64,000 nt of DNA from Aplectana chamaeleonis (lineage: Eukaryota; Nematoda; Chromadorea; Rhabditida; Cosmocercidae), in assembly GCA_029168955.1 (NCBI GenBank), contig JAPDOI010001384.1, positions 1-64,000 of the forward strand, read 5' to 3'. Under the pieces are notes generated by a model. That model saw only the letters and a list, made by a program, of their open reading frames with translations. It ran no database searches and had not been told where the DNA came from. Below are positions 43,195 through 55,850 of this stretch, piece by piece; position 1 is the stretch's first letter; every line of letters begins with the position of its first letter. The translations under genes and the position numbers were made by a program.

Positions 43195-43965
43195 TTCAGC
43201 AGGGCTGTGCCTAGTTACGATTTACGATTTACAAATTACGGGCGTTTTTGACAATTTTTTATCGATTTACGATTAACAAAATTCCGGCCTAAAATCGTAA
43301 CAAATCGTAACAAATAGTGAGAATGCGATTGGGTGAACAACTCATGCGATTCTCGGACTCGAGCCGCCTGAAAGTTCGGCTGGTTCTCCCGATCTGCGAG
43401 TCGACTTCTGCTGCTGTACGAGCCACTGTTGTTGCTTTCTGAGCCACTTTTGTTGCTGTCTGGGCCCCAGCAGTTCACCCACGGCAACAACAGTGGCCTG
43501 AAGATTGAGCCGAGCGGGTCAGGTCGGTGGAACAGAGCTTCACAGTTATTTTTCCCCATGGAATACTTTCGCCGCCATGATGAAACCGAGAGACGAAGAC
43601 GTTTGGTGGGTCTACTGTCTATATCGGAGCGGAATTCCGCTCCGCCGTTGCAGACAACGGGTGTTGCAACACCCGTGCAAACAGAAACATGCTAGGAACC
43701 ACATGTCCTGGCACGATCATTCTTCGTTTCAGCACCATTATCTTGAAGCTGCGGGTTGCAAAAGCGGTTGTCTGCCACTGCGGACAGGAATCCCACCTCA
43801 ACATGGACATTAAATATCGGGCTGGGCTCTGAAGATGTGGCTGGCTTATGGAGCAAATAGGTTGAAACCCAATATAGACTTCGTTGCAAAATTTCAAGGC
43901 GATTTCGAAAGCAACCCTCATCACGGATCAATCTCGAGCGGTTTAAAAGTTACGAACAAAAAATT
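43195..43965 (+). repeat. Dispersed repeat starting with TTACGATTTACGA tract, copy 2
   Basis: TTACGATTTACGATTTACAA at 43209 opens it. It then follows the block order of 15665-16610. Inside is a clear palindrome around GGAGCGGAATTCCGCTCC (43627). Ends around TCTCGAGCGGTTTAAAAGTT, matching ATCTTTAGCGGTTGAAAAGT of copy 1. Confidence 0.65.
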
Positions 43966-44329
43966 GGTGGCATTTCGTGAGTCGAAATCTGTTGAGAGAT
44001 CGGAATATTATCTTTCTAACCTGAAAGCCTTATTCGACGATGAGTTATACGGGTTTCCAGGATAGCCTTGATAGATCTCTGTCTTCGAAGGCAATTAGGC
44101 TTGAGAGGAAAAGTGGTATTTTCGAAATTCGGTTCGGAACATTTCAACAAAAAATATGGCTGCAAAGTCACCTACCTTTTCCAGAAGGTTTTCAAAAGTT
44201 TTCAAAGTGAGAATTCAAGCAAATTCTCAGTGAATAAGAAAATAATATCAGGAAATTTTGTATTTCGGATCAGACAGAGGGTTTGGCAAGGTGCGAAACA
44301 GCGCTTGTCTTTGATTCTCTAGATTATAG
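43966..44329. other. No gene recognised
   Basis: Frames at 43835-44065 and 44068-44322 were inspected; the first starts within the repeat and neither has splice sites or a known family. Confidence 0.35.
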
Positions 44330-44543
44330 TTAGGACTTGCGTCCTCAAAAAAAAACTTCTGAATGTCACCTGCAGCTGGCGCGGAGGTCGCGTGCGAAGG
44401 CCCACTAATCATTTCAGGCCGAGAGAAGAACGCAGCTGGTCAGCTTACCCTACCGTCAGCCGCCGTTGAGAATTAAAACGCTTGCGCCAGCCGCGGTTGA
44501 GGTTTAAATGTTCTTTCTTGAGGGCGCAAGCCACGAACCTAAC
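44330..44543. repeat. Inverted-repeat element of about 214 bp
   Basis: GTTAGGACTTGCGTCCTCAA faces TTGAGGGCGCAAGCCACGAACCTAAC. The GC-rich interior has an internal direct pair (CAGCCGCCGTTGAGAATTAA and CAGCCGCGGTTGAGGTTTAA). Confidence 0.65.
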
Positions 44544-47500
44544 TGTGCGTATCTGCGTGGGATAAATGCTGAAATTTTTGTTGTTGTTTTGCTTATTGTT
44601 TTATTGTTGTTTATTCTCGAAATCAAAGAGTTGGATGGAACATTTACCTTTTTGCATTTAGTACTCCTAAACAACCTTCACCTCACGGACCGCTGTCTCC
44701 ACACCAACAACCCTCTGTTTATAGGAAAGAATGCCGTTAGAAGTAATGATACACAAATATGAAGGGCGGACACGATTTCTGCATCAAAAAGTGTTTTGCA
44801 AATGTTCATTTCATTTGAAAGGGCCACCTTATCTCTCCTTCTCTAAACGTATCCTTCTTTAAACAGATATGGCCTAAAACTCTCCAATCTCAGACATGTT
44901 TACTATCACAGTGTTTCCTTCTTTGGCTTCCACTGAACTGTGTTTGATAAAGCGATAATTCTTTACATTCTCGTATTCAATAGCAGAGCAAAACGTGGAA
45001 CAATTTCGGTACTTGGTCAAGCTTGAAATTCTACTTTTGTCTATTCAGTCCGTATCTATTCCACGTATGTACACTGAGTTTTTTTTTCCAAGTGCTACTC
45101 AGAAAAGTGTTGTTTTGAAACCGAACCTGGAACCCTACAGTTCGGTCGGTTGGCGAGTGCACATTGCCGCCGGTGGGCGCCGGCGACCGCCGGGCGGCGG
45201 CGGGCGCCGGCGGGTTCGAGCGGGTTTTTTGCAAATACCGTTTCCGGCGAAAAGTTGATACTCTTACCGAAATTGGAATTCACTGTTCATTCTCATGATC
45301 ATTAACACTAATTGATAAGAGAAGATAAGGTTCAGAAACAAAACTTCAAGTGTCTTTTTTTTCAGATTCTTCATTTTCATCAGACTTTGGCCAGCAAAAA
45401 ATCTTCTCTTATGTAACGGTTTTTGATTTTTCATCACCATATGAATGTAGATGCAAAGTACTGCTACGTGCCTTCATTAGAGGGCGCTTAACGAAGAAGT
45501 CAGTGAGATATTATACGTCGAATAGCGAATCCTACGGGATTTGACTTATCAGCAAAGACTTATGCTGTCATATTCCAAGAAAGAAACGACATTCGAGTAC
45601 TACTTGTGCTAATATCAGTTTCAGGTTTTCCCAGCAATTTTTCAGAGTGGGATGTCCTATCGTCTTGAAAAAAAAATTACGAATACGAAAAGTTGCGTGG
45701 TGATGTGCCATTTTCGTCCTCCTAGAAAGTAAGAAATCGATTTTCAACGTAAGCAAACTTTACATAAATATAGTTCATTTGGATATTTGCTCATGTTCGA
45801 GTCTTTAGCCGAGAGCATAATTACGCCCAAGTCGCTGGCACTGTTTGTCACCAAAGGCAACACTGGCCGCAGACACTTTTGCGCCCCGATGTTGAGACGA
45901 TTTACCCAATTACTAGAACTTATATGTATCCAGCTGAAATGATTTCTCCTCCTAGCATCAATTTAAAGTCGTAGGCAGCATCGGGTTTCCAAAATTTTAA
46001 AGATGGTTATTAAGAAGTTCTAGACCCGACGAGGTCCCATTTTCTGTCCCATGTTATGTTGGAACTTCGAAAATAGCATCAGAAGCTGTAACAAAAATAG
46101 AAATCTCTTGGGCCATTCACTCATTTCTGAGTTTTTAAATGAGGTTATAATCGAACCAGGGTGGCGCACTACCCGACGAAAGGCAACCCCTGCCGTCGAC
46201 ATTTCTCATCTCCTGTGTTGGTGCAATTTTCTCGATAACTAGAACCCACTCATTCTAACAGTGAGCAATAATATTTTCGGAACACCCAACCTCAGAGTAC
46301 AACAAGAAATTTGGAAGCTATATCGCAATTTTGAAAATTTCGAGTTTTTCAGCAGAATTCCTCGAATTGGCGTCCCGTTTCTTCTCTTTCCAGGAAAGCT
46401 GTGAAAACCAGCTAACATTGACTGTGCAGAGGACGTTTCGTAGACAGATATTCCAATTTTCGGAAGAGCTGAAGAATTTTTCGTTTTTTTATGTTAGTCA
46501 AAACATCACTCTTCGGCCAAAAACAACGTTCTTGTTACTTCTCACATCTCCGGTCGGGCTCATATGTGCTATAGAATCGAGAAATAGTCGCCAATTTAGT
46601 ATACACCCATACATCGACACTTTAAACGGGAAAGGGATTAAATACGGTGGGTCAGATATTCGAGCATTTTTGGCCTCAAGAGAAATTGAGAGCGCCCGAT
46701 GAGGCGCTCTGGCGTGGGCGGGGCAAGTGGGGCGAGCCTGGCCCCACCCTCGTCGCGGACGAGATTGTCTCCAGACTGGCTCGTTCTCCTTTGTATTTTC
46801 CACGTTATTGAGCAGTATTCCATTAAACTCCAAAGTGCTAGACGCTAATCAACAGGTCTGTTTCCTTCCCATGACCGTCCTGTAGAAGAAACACTTATCC
46901 CAAATGCATTGATTTGCTAACTCATGAAAGTTTGCATGTTTACATGTTAACATGAACTTTTCTTGACTCGCAATTTGATGCTATACATTACCCATCTTTC
47001 CGCAGGAGTGATTCGATGAAAAGGTGAGTCTCTTTCTCTAATTTCTTTCTGTCTCCATTTTTTTTGAAACATATCAGTGACTTAGAGTTCGTGTATAACT
47101 CGATTCGCCCAATGTTAAAATCTTTTAATGTTGTTTAACACTCTGAACCTTTTCATTTTCCGTTGTGCGGCCTAACAATTGATCATAAATCTCAAAAGTC
47201 GATTGTCAATATTGTAACTTTAATTAATTTACGAAGAGTATTGATTACATAGATTTTCTACACATTCGAGTCTTCTTCGAAACAAAATATTAATTTGTAA
47301 TATCTTCGGTTTACATGGTTTTCTCGCCCTCAAGCGAAGAAAAATAATTTTTTTCAAAATAATAGTGTTGATACATATCGTCCGGATATTTTCTCCATAG
47401 CTTGACTCAATTTTATATTTTTCTATTTATCCAGCTACATATCATGTCATGTTGAGAACATTGTGGAGCCTCTCGACAACTTTTCATTCTTCGAGTAGCA

Positions 47501-47684
47501 TCATTGTAACTTTGAAAAATCATACATATGTCTTATTTTGCTAATGCATCTCCAATGAATTTTCTAGAACATTCGAGTGTTTTCTAGAGCATTCTTCGTT
47601 AGCATTTTATTCACCAATTTTCAAAAAATCAGGCGGTGTTCAAAAACTCAGGTAAGCGTTAGTTTTGTTAGACCGTAACATTTC
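44544..47684. other. Long stretch without recognised gene
   Basis: A GC-rich CCGGCG/GGCGGC tract lies at 45163-45230. Around 46685-46770 there is a short GC-rich patch (GGCGTGGGCGGGGCAAGTGG). From 46900 to 47680 the sequence is AT-rich. No frame with splice support was found. Confidence 0.35.
45163..45230. repeat. GC-rich CCGGCGGG tract
   Basis: Runs of GGCGCCGGCG, CCGCCGGGCGG and GGCGGGCGCCGGCGGG within otherwise AT-rich DNA. Palindromic GGCGCC words and G runs could fold, including as a G-quadruplex. Confidence 0.6.
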
Positions 47685-48950
47685 TATAGATTTACACATA
47701 TAATTCGAGTGAAGAAATTTAGTGAGTGTTAATAAAGAATATGAGAACTCGAATCTATTTTCTAAACCCTTTCCTGATCGGATCAATTCCTAACCTGTCT
47801 GAAAAAGCTGTTATAGAAACTGTCTGTGATTTACAAAATCATATTTTCGAGCAAAAACGTAGAGGAACATTCATATAAAACTGAAAAAAAGAGTTCGTGT
47901 AAAATTTTTCGCCCCATATTTCTTCTAAACTTTTCAAAATAGAAAACTGTTTTTACCATATTTCATTTATTTTTTTATTTGCATTTATTTTCGTATCGAA
48001 AAATGATATTCTTAAATTGGCAGAAACCCTAAAAATAAAGGAGAAGAACAACGTTCTGGTTGATTTCACCAATTTTTACCCTTATTTCAGTTTTTGTAAT
48101 AATAAAGCGCGCTTTGGTTTTTCCAAAACATACAGTCTTAATATGGACAGAATTTCTTTCTATGCTGAAGTCGAATCTTTTTTTGTAGTCATTCAGCTAG
48201 GGCAGACATGCCTATTTTGATCTGTATTCTCAGCCTTTGCATTCAGCCTAATAAAGTTGGCTCATATCGGTCGATATCTCCATCATTGGATGGCTCGTAG
48301 CCTCAGCATATCCATTGGGCACAACACATCTCAAGACAAGTAACCCAGGATCGTTAACATGTCCCAATGGCAATTTGCAATGGAAGTGTGGGTAGCAGGG
48401 TCATCCGACCACGGACATCAACGATAATTTAATAGATTGAATACTAAGGCTGAGAACAAGATTTGAAATTGAAAAAATAAACTGTTTTCCTCAGCGAACG
48501 ACAAAAAAACAGACAAAGGAGGAAAAGGGGTGTTTCTCAGAAGGAAAAGAGATTGTTTGGGAGATCAAAGGATAAACATATCATAAAATTTCACATCATC
48601 ATCACAAAAATTCAAGAACTTCGTTGCTTTTCTTCTTAAACATCCTCAGAGAAATCCTGTTTTGTAACCCGAATGAGAAAATGTTTTTTCGAACAGTCCT
48701 CGCTACGTTAATTTCTCCGAATCAGTCTCTTGCTTTCTTTCGAGTGAATGTTATCCACTGAATATATTTCCTTAAAATAAGTCATGAAAATGCAAAGAGA
48801 AAAAAATCAAACTGAAAAATTATTCAACTTGAAAATCGGTATGGAAAAGCGTTTACGTCCATCCGATCGCTTTTGCAAACTAATAAATATTATTTCTCTG
48901 GTTCTGTATTCTGCCTTCGTTTTAATAAACTGATATCTATTTATATTTAT

Positions 48951-49330
48951 TGTGGTGCGCGCGAAGCGCGCACCAGATTTGGCTTTAACTCGGCCATGCG
49001 CAACTCTGCGATTCCAAAATCAGCGTTCAGAGTAACTGTGGAGATGCGGTTTTTTCTCCATTGGAAAGAGCGTAAAAAGTTGGTGTATCTACCAGAAAAT
49101 GGTTTTGAACCGTTTCTTTGCACTCGAAAAAAATGGCGAAAACCACGTGATTTTGGTCGAAAAACTGTTAATCTCCTTTTTTTTCAGACGGCGTTCACGA
49201 TCTTGTGTAACCAGTTAAAATTGAGCTAGGAAGCTAATTTTTAGGCAGGAGACTGGAAATGGATGCAGCTAGCTCCTGCTCAATTTTGGAGTTGAAAGCT
49301 CAATTTTAGCGGACCCTCAAAATTGAGGGT
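48951..49330 (+). repeat. GTGGTGCGCG repeat, copy 2
   Basis: Starts GTGGTGCGCGCGAAGCGCGC. A plus frame through it (AREARTRFGFNSAMRNSAIP...DFGRKTVNLLFFQTAF) is mirrored by a broken frame in copy 3, so an old coding sequence may underlie the family; no known protein matches. The minisatellite starts 150 bases further on. Confidence 0.7.
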
Positions 49331-49481
49331 CAAGACGGGTAAAAACATGTAAACATGTTATTGTAAACCATCCGACGTTCTCTGAGCTTCGAAAATGAAC
49401 TAATGAAAAACAACACAGCTAATGATAGGCTTCCGGCCAAGATTGTTCTCTCTTTGAGACGGTTGGTGTAAATAGGAATTC

Positions 49482-51255
49482 AGGAGTGCGCAGGACGCCG
49501 TAGAAAATGTACGGGACCCAGTGGGAAAGCGTAGGTTGTCTTAGGAAGTGTGCGGGACCCCAGTGGGAGTGAGCAGGACGCCTTGGAAAATGTACGGGAC
49601 CCCAGTGGGAAAGAGTAGGTTGTCGTAGGAAGTGTGCGGGACCCCAGTGGGAGTGCGCAGGACGCCGTAGAAAGTGTGCGAGACCCCAGTGGGAGTGCGC
49701 AGGAGGCCGTAGAAAATGTGCGGGACCACAGTGGGAGTGCATAGGACGCCCCGTAGAAAGTGTGCGGGACCACAGTGGAAATGCGCAGGACGCCGTAGAA
49801 AGTGTGCGGGACCACAGTGGGAATGCGTAGGACGCCGCAGAAAGTGTGCGGGCCACCATTGGGAAAGCGTAGGTTGTCGTAGGAAGTGTGCGGGAGCCCA
49901 GTGGGAGTGCGCAGGACGCCGTAGAAAATGTGCGGGACCACAGTGGGAATGCGCAGGACGCCGCATAAAGTGTGCGGGCCACCAGTGGTAAAGCGTAGGT
50001 TGTCGTAGGAAGTGTGCGGGACCCCAGTGGGAGTGCGCAGGACGCCGTAGAAAGTGTGCGAGACCCCAGTGGGAGTGCGCAGGAGGCCGTAGAAAATGTG
50101 CGGGACCACAGTGGGAGTGCATAGGACGCCCCGTAGAAAGTGTGCGGGACCACAGTGGAAATGCGCAGGACGCCGTAGAAAGTGTGCGGGACCACAGTGG
50201 GAATGCGTAGGACGCCGTAGAAGGTGTGCGGTAACCCAGTGGGAATGCGCAGGACGCCGCAGAAGTGTGCGGGAAGCCAGTGGGAAGGCGCAGGACGCCG
50301 CAGAAAGTGTGCAGGCCAACAGTGGGAAAGCGTAGGTTGTCTTAGGAAGTGTGCGGGACCCCAGTGGGAGTGCGCAGGATGCCGTAGAAAGTGTGCGAGA
50401 CCCCAGTGGGAGTGCGCAGGAGGCCGTAGAAAATGTGCGGGACCACATTAGGAGTGCGCAGGACGCCGTAGAAAGTGTGCGGGACCACAGTGGGAGTGTG
50501 CAGGACGCCGCAGAAAGTGTGCTGGCCACCAGTGGGAAAGCGTAGGTTGTCGTAGAAAGTGTGCCGGACCCCAGTGGGAGTGCCCAGGACGCCGTAGAAA
50601 ATTTACCGGACCCCAGTGGGAGTGTGCAGGACGCCGTAGGTGGTGTGCGGTAACCCAGTGGGAGTGCGCAGGACGCCGTAGAATGTGTGCGTTCCCAAAG
50701 TGGGAGTGCGCAGGACGCCGTAGAAAGTGTGCGGGACTACAACGGGAATGCGCGGGACGATGTAGAAAATGTACGGGACCCCAGTGGGAGTGTGCAGGAC
50801 GCCGTAGAAGGTGTGCGGTAACCCAGTGGGAGTGCGCAGGACGCCGTAGAATGTGTGCATTCTCAAAGTGGGAGTGCGCAGGACGCCATAGAAAGTGTGC
50901 GGGACTACAACGGGAATGCGCGGGACGATGTAGAAAATGTACGGGACCCCAGTGGGAGTGTGCAGGACGCCGTAGGTGTGCGGTAACCCAGTGGTAGTGC
51001 GCAGGACGCCGTAGAAAGCGTGCGGGCTCCCAATGGGAGTGCGCATAACGATGTAGAAAATGTACGGGACTCAGTGGGAGTGTGCATGATGCCGTAGAAG
51101 GTGTGCGGTAACCCAGTGAGAGTGCGCATTACGCCGTAGAAGGTGTGCGGGCTCCCAATGGGAGTGCGCAGGACGCCGTAGAAAGTGTGTGGGCCCCCAG
51201 TGGGAATACGCAGGACGCCTTAGAATGTGTGCGGTAACCCAGTGGGAGTGCGCAT
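49482..51255 (-). repeat. 42-bp minisatellite, array 1 (about 42 units)
   Basis: The unit, read on this strand, is GTGCGCAGGACGCCGTAGAA, AGTGTGCGGGACCCCAGTGG and GA. It is oriented opposite to arrays 2 and 3. Higher-order structure: the block at 49681 recurs at 50061 (378 bases, nine units, plus 2 bases from a GACGCCCCGTAG variant). The period is a multiple of three, so long open frames appear in several frames (for example 50529-49480 minus, encoding a 14-residue period of the type STASCALPLGSRTL). They are not taken as genes. Confidence 0.95.
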
Positions 51256-51872
51256 GATTTGGCAATGTTATAATTTCAAGAAATCAAAGAGTTGAAAAAA
51301 ATTTGAAAAAACGTCTCGAAATATCTTTAAAAATGATTTGGCGCAAAATAACCACAAGTAATGAAAAACTGGGAAATGTAGTGAAATGATTAACATCGGA
51401 TTTGGCGGTTAGTCGTAGGCGAACTTCTTATAAGTAGTAAGAGACGAGGTATAGGATTTTACAAGCTTCTCCGCTAAACTTAACAAAGCTAAATCAAGCG
51501 CGCAACGGAAACCTTTAAACATTTCATTGAAGCTGTAATGCGGAAATCAGGGTGGGTCAAGCTATGTACACGTGGCGCTCAAATCCGATGCGCGCTTGAT
51601 TTAGCTTCGATAAGTTTAACGGAGAAGCTTGTAAAATCCTATACCTCGTCTCTTACTACTTATAAGAAGTTGGCCTACGACTGACCGCCAAATCCGATGT
51701 TAATCATTTCACTACATTTCCCAGTTTTTTCATTACTTGTGGTTATTTTGCGCCAAATCATTTTTAAAGATATTTCAAGACGTTTTTTCAAATTTTTTTC
51801 AACTCTTTGATTTCTTGAAATTATAACATTGCCAAATCATTACTTTTGCCAGGAAGCTGAACTTTTAGAAAT
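51256..51872. repeat. Long hairpin element, copy B
   Basis: Arms of about 245 bases (51256-51505 and 51588-51835) are almost perfect reverse complements, spacer about 85 bases. The right end continues ATTACTTTTGCCAGGAAGCT as in copies A and C. The left end lacks this text: it starts at GATTTGGC, exactly where the minisatellite stops, so the array has replaced or truncated the terminus. Confidence 0.85.
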
Positions 51873-53339
51873 AATGCTCTGAAAATCGATTTCACTTCGA
51901 TTTCAAGGTTTCTGTTGAGTTGACAAGAAAAAAAAAAGAGTCGTGCATACTTTATCCAAGAATGATTGCTTATATGGAAGTGCTAATCCTTCCACAGACA
52001 GAAGTTCGGAAAATCAAAAATAACATTTCAAATTCAAAAAATATTATGTTACCTTCTAGATGACATTAGCTTTTTTTGCTGCAGGGCTTTTCTGGAGGAT
52101 CAGTTCACAAACTCTTTTAGGAAAAAACAAATTTTGAGCTGAATTAAAAAAACAAAATTTTTGTATTTATTAAAAAAATCTATTGTTTCGATTGAAAATG
52201 CTACTTTATTGTTCAATACATCCAATAACCAGATAGGATTTTTCAACAATACATGTTTCTTCTACCCTGGAAAACTCAAAAAAATCAGAAAAAAAAGACA
52301 GAAACTTTTTAGCAACGAAGTTTTTGAATTTTTGTGATGATGATGTGAAATTTTATGATTTGTTTATCCTTTGATCTCCCAAACAATCTCTTTTTCTTCT
52401 GGAAAACACCCCTTTTCCTCCTTTGTCTGTTTTTTTGTCGTTCGCTGAGGAAAACAGTTTATTTTTTCAATTCCAAATCTTGTTCTCAGCCTTAGTATTC
52501 AATCTATTAAATTATCGTTGATGTCCGTGGTCGGATGACCCTGCTACCCACACTTCAATTGCAAATTGCCATTGGGACATGTTAACGATCCTGGGTTACT
52601 TGTCTTGAGATGTGTTGTGCCCAATGGATATGCTGAGGCTACGAGCCATCCAATGATGGATATATCGACCGATACGAGCCAACTTTATTAGGCTGAATGC
52701 AAAGGCTGAGAATACAGATCAAAATGTTCATGTCTGCCCTAGCTGAATGACTACAAAAAAAGATTCGACTTTAGAATAGAAAGAAATTCTGTCCATATTA
52801 AGACTGCATGTTTTGAAGAAACCAAAGCGCGCTTCATTATTTTATAAAAAAAGTGAAAAAAGGGTAAAAATGGTGAAATCAACCAGAACGTTGTTCTTCT
52901 CCTTTATTTTTAGGGTTTCTGCCAATTTAAGAATATCATTTTTCGATGCAAAAATAAATGCAAATAAAAAAATAAGTGAAATAAGGTAAAAACAATTTTC
53001 AAAAATTTTCGATTGCATTTTCCTGGGAATTAGATGCATTCATATAGCATTTATGAACGAAACATAGCGAAAATCTATTTTGAAAAGTTTGGAAGAAATA
53101 TGGGGCGAAAAATTCTACACGAACTCCTTTTTTCAGTTTTATATTTATATTTCAGTAAGTTCCTCTACGTTTTTGCTTGAAAATCTGATTTTGTAAATCA
53201 CAGACAGTTTCTATAACAGCTTTTTCAGACAGGTTAGGAATTGATCCGATCAAGAAAGGGTTTAGAAAATAGATTCGAGTTCTCATATTCTTTATTAACA
53301 CTCACTAAATTTCTTCACTCGAATTATAGGTGTATAGCC

Positions 53340-53864
53340 ATTAAGGGGGCGGAAAAATATACTGAAAATCAACCACTGATTTTCGCATTTTCGGCAGCAC
53401 GCAAAATAAACTCCACAACAAAATTTTGAGCTACTTCTTAGGCTTTGCCAGAAGTACCGATCACCGTAACCTACAGTTACCTCTCAGATTTGAAGGGCTT
53501 CATATATATTTCTGTTTGGTGCTGCGATTAACCCCCCCCCCCCCACAGAGCTGTATCCAGCCAGATCGCTCGTAGCATTTTAGAAATCGTTAGCAGTCTC
53601 ACTGGCCTTGAAAATTATCCCCTCCTCTAGCGGGAAGTATTGAACCGAATCTGCCAAAATACTTTGGGAGTTGAGAAAAGAGCCTCAGATTCATGATCAG
53701 AACCTCAAACATCCTCCTTAGCGGAATGTCGAGTCAGATCTGGAACCAATTTTTGGAGCGCCTTCCAAAGCCATCTGGTTTATTTAGACACTCACCAACG
53801 ATTGTTCGCTACTGGACCCTTAGAGCTTTTAATTCTCTGAGACCAAGCTTGCAATTTTTAAGAA
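53340..53864. other. Spacer between the two composite units
   Basis: Contains a C run at 53531-53544, and words of the TGCTGAACACGAAT family (ACCGTAACCTACAGTTACCTCTCAGATTTG at 53463). The left arm of the next inverted repeat may begin in here, since its partner is cut by the window end. Confidence 0.4.
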
Positions 53865-54954
53865 CTAATGCACTGTCCTCATGCCCAAGCATCATGTTAA
53901 GTAGCCCTTATGAAGCCAGTCTTTACAATAATCTTTACCTTTGGAATTGATTGCTAAAACTTAGACCCTGGGTAGAGCTAAAAAGACGGAAGATTTGGAA
54001 AAAACGCGCCAGGAGTACAGTCAGGACACCTTGATGGATCACCTTGATTCTTCGCGTTCCTTAGTGCGCTTTGGCGCGAATTCTGTGCGCATAAGTTATA
54101 AAATACGCCCACCGAGTTTGAGCCAACGCACGACGAAGAACGCAGAGTATAATTTCGATCCGTGCAGACTGTACATACATGGAAAGCTGTAGCTTCGTGA
54201 AAGTACATAAACAATCCGGGCTCGAAGTTCTCTTAATGCCTACTGGTTTTTTAATAAATTGCACTTCATTGCTACGCAAAAAGGTGAAGGTAAAATACTG
54301 CTGCTATACAAGGGAAAAAATGGGCGAAATGGGCAAAGTGGGCAACTGAAGCGTCTTTCGACCACAACTTGCCTCGAAGGGCTCCTTTTTCAATTTCGAA
54401 AACGCCGAAATGTACTGCATGTCGTGATCCAGTCAATCGTGTGAAAATATTCCGCGAAATTCGGGAGCAACACCATTTTTCAAGGCGAAATATTTTTGAT
54501 TTTGACCATGCTAGAGATCGCGTACGGTTGTTTTTGATCGAATGGGCTCGTTATCTTGTGATATCATTATCAAATTCATTAATAACTCCATCTTAAAAAA
54601 GCTTTTTTATAAGTAAATTCCAATTTTGTCTCACATAGTTAGATAGGTTGTGGCACGGTTGACATTTTGGTCCTTTCGCATTTGAAAACGGAGCGAATTG
54701 AGGCGAGTTGTGGTGGAAAGACGCTTTCGTTGCCCACTTTTGCCATTTCGCCCATTTTTCCCATGGATAGCAGCGGTGTTGTACTCTGAGAGTTTTGGCA
54801 GCGGAATAGCCGCGAAATAGCCGTCCAGGCTCCGCAGCGGCTCCTGGTGTGTCATTTTCCGACCTTCAATATGGGCTCAACTCATCAATGTAATGCTGAG
54901 GTGTTCCCATATCGAATGAGGTTTGTGCTATTTGCGGGCGTATTATTCATTATC

Positions 54955-55035
54955 AGTAGCGAATTACGATTTACCAATTACGAGGAATTCAAGAAATTAC
55001 GATTTACGATTTACGAAATTAGAAAATTCAGTTAC
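54955..55035. repeat. TTACGATTTACGA tract
   Basis: AATTACGATTTACCAATTAC and ATTACGATTTACGATTTACG; same family as 15672, 31955 (inverted) and 43209, but without the longer downstream repeat. Confidence 0.65.
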
Positions 55036-55326
55036 GCACAGTCCTGGTGTTCAGGGTTATTGTCCTTATCAATCTTGCCACTTAATCCATTGCGTTATCA
55101 ACCATATGCTTATTGTATGCAAAATTATATCAGTTAGGGGTCAAAGGAAACAAGGGGTTATTGAGAATAGAGAATCTTGAAGGACGGGTTCACAAATGAT
55201 TTCATTGTCTCAACAGGCAGTTCCTGTGACTAGGGCTTGTTTTACTCACACACCGATTATTTAGAAAACAATGTTCTGATTGTTGTAGTTATAGTTTTGT
55301 GTATCAATAATCCGCGTTGGGAAATT

Positions 55327-55850
55327 CTTAAATGCCTCGGAGCTTACAGGAGATTTCCAAAGGTGGGCATTCTCTTAGCTTTGCGATGAGAAATGAGTTT
55401 GCGATGTACAAAAATGGCAATTTTCAGAATGTTCAAAAATTTGTCGCCGATTACGCCCAAAGCCTTTTTTCCGGGGATTGTTTTTCGGTTCTGATTACGA
55501 ATCCATTTGTCGATTTTACGAAAATTTCGGCTTATTTCATCCGAAGATTCAAAATGGTGGAAATTTCGCCGGCCAAAGGTAACCTTTGACGACTTCGAGA
55601 GTGCTACGACGAAATCGCTTTGGAACTTCTCCGTAGAAGTTATTTGGGCTGCTTAACACAAATCTTGTAACGTTTTATCGAATTTTGGTGGATAGGATCT
55701 GTAACGGTGAGTAAACGGTAGCCTTAGCAAAATCTCAGATTTGACTCAAAACTTTTTTCTGTATGTTAATTCGGACGCCGATCACAAATTTGATGTCCAT
55801 TTTTTTAGATTCGCAATGTTGGGGCACACAGGTTTACGGCGCATTCCAGG
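55327..55850. repeat. Divergent tandem repeat with 'CTGnTnACnAAT' units, copy 3
   Basis: Co-linear with 37190-37740: ATGCCTCGGAG, GGGCATTCTCTTAGCTTTGC, GGTTCTGATTACGAATCCATTTGTC, TTATTTGGGCTGCTTAACACAAATCT, AACGGTAGC, CAGATTTGACTCAAAA, GACGCCGATCACAAATTTGATGTCC. Confidence 0.65.

Larger units (their letters stand above)
47685..53339 (+). mobile_element. 5.65-kb composite unit with about 1-kb inverted repeats and a 42-bp minisatellite
   Basis: Arms 47685-48628 and 52316-53339 are reverse complements with few changes (the right arm is longer through small insertions, for example near 52990-53090). Shared blocks include TGGTCGGATGACCCTGCTAC/GTAGCAGGGTCATCCGACCA and CTTGTCTTGAGATGTGTTGT/ACAACACATCTCAAGACAAG. 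Between the arms, in order, are the GTGGTGCGCG repeat, the minisatellite array and hairpin B. No transposase is seen. Either a large foldback-type element that acquired a minisatellite, or an inverted segmental duplication. Confidence 0.7.

Noticed and set aside
44995..45258. Frame with a Gly/Arg/Pro-rich stretch
   Set aside because: The Arg/Gly run is simply the translation of the GC-rich tract at 45163-45230, and the opposite strand is open too.
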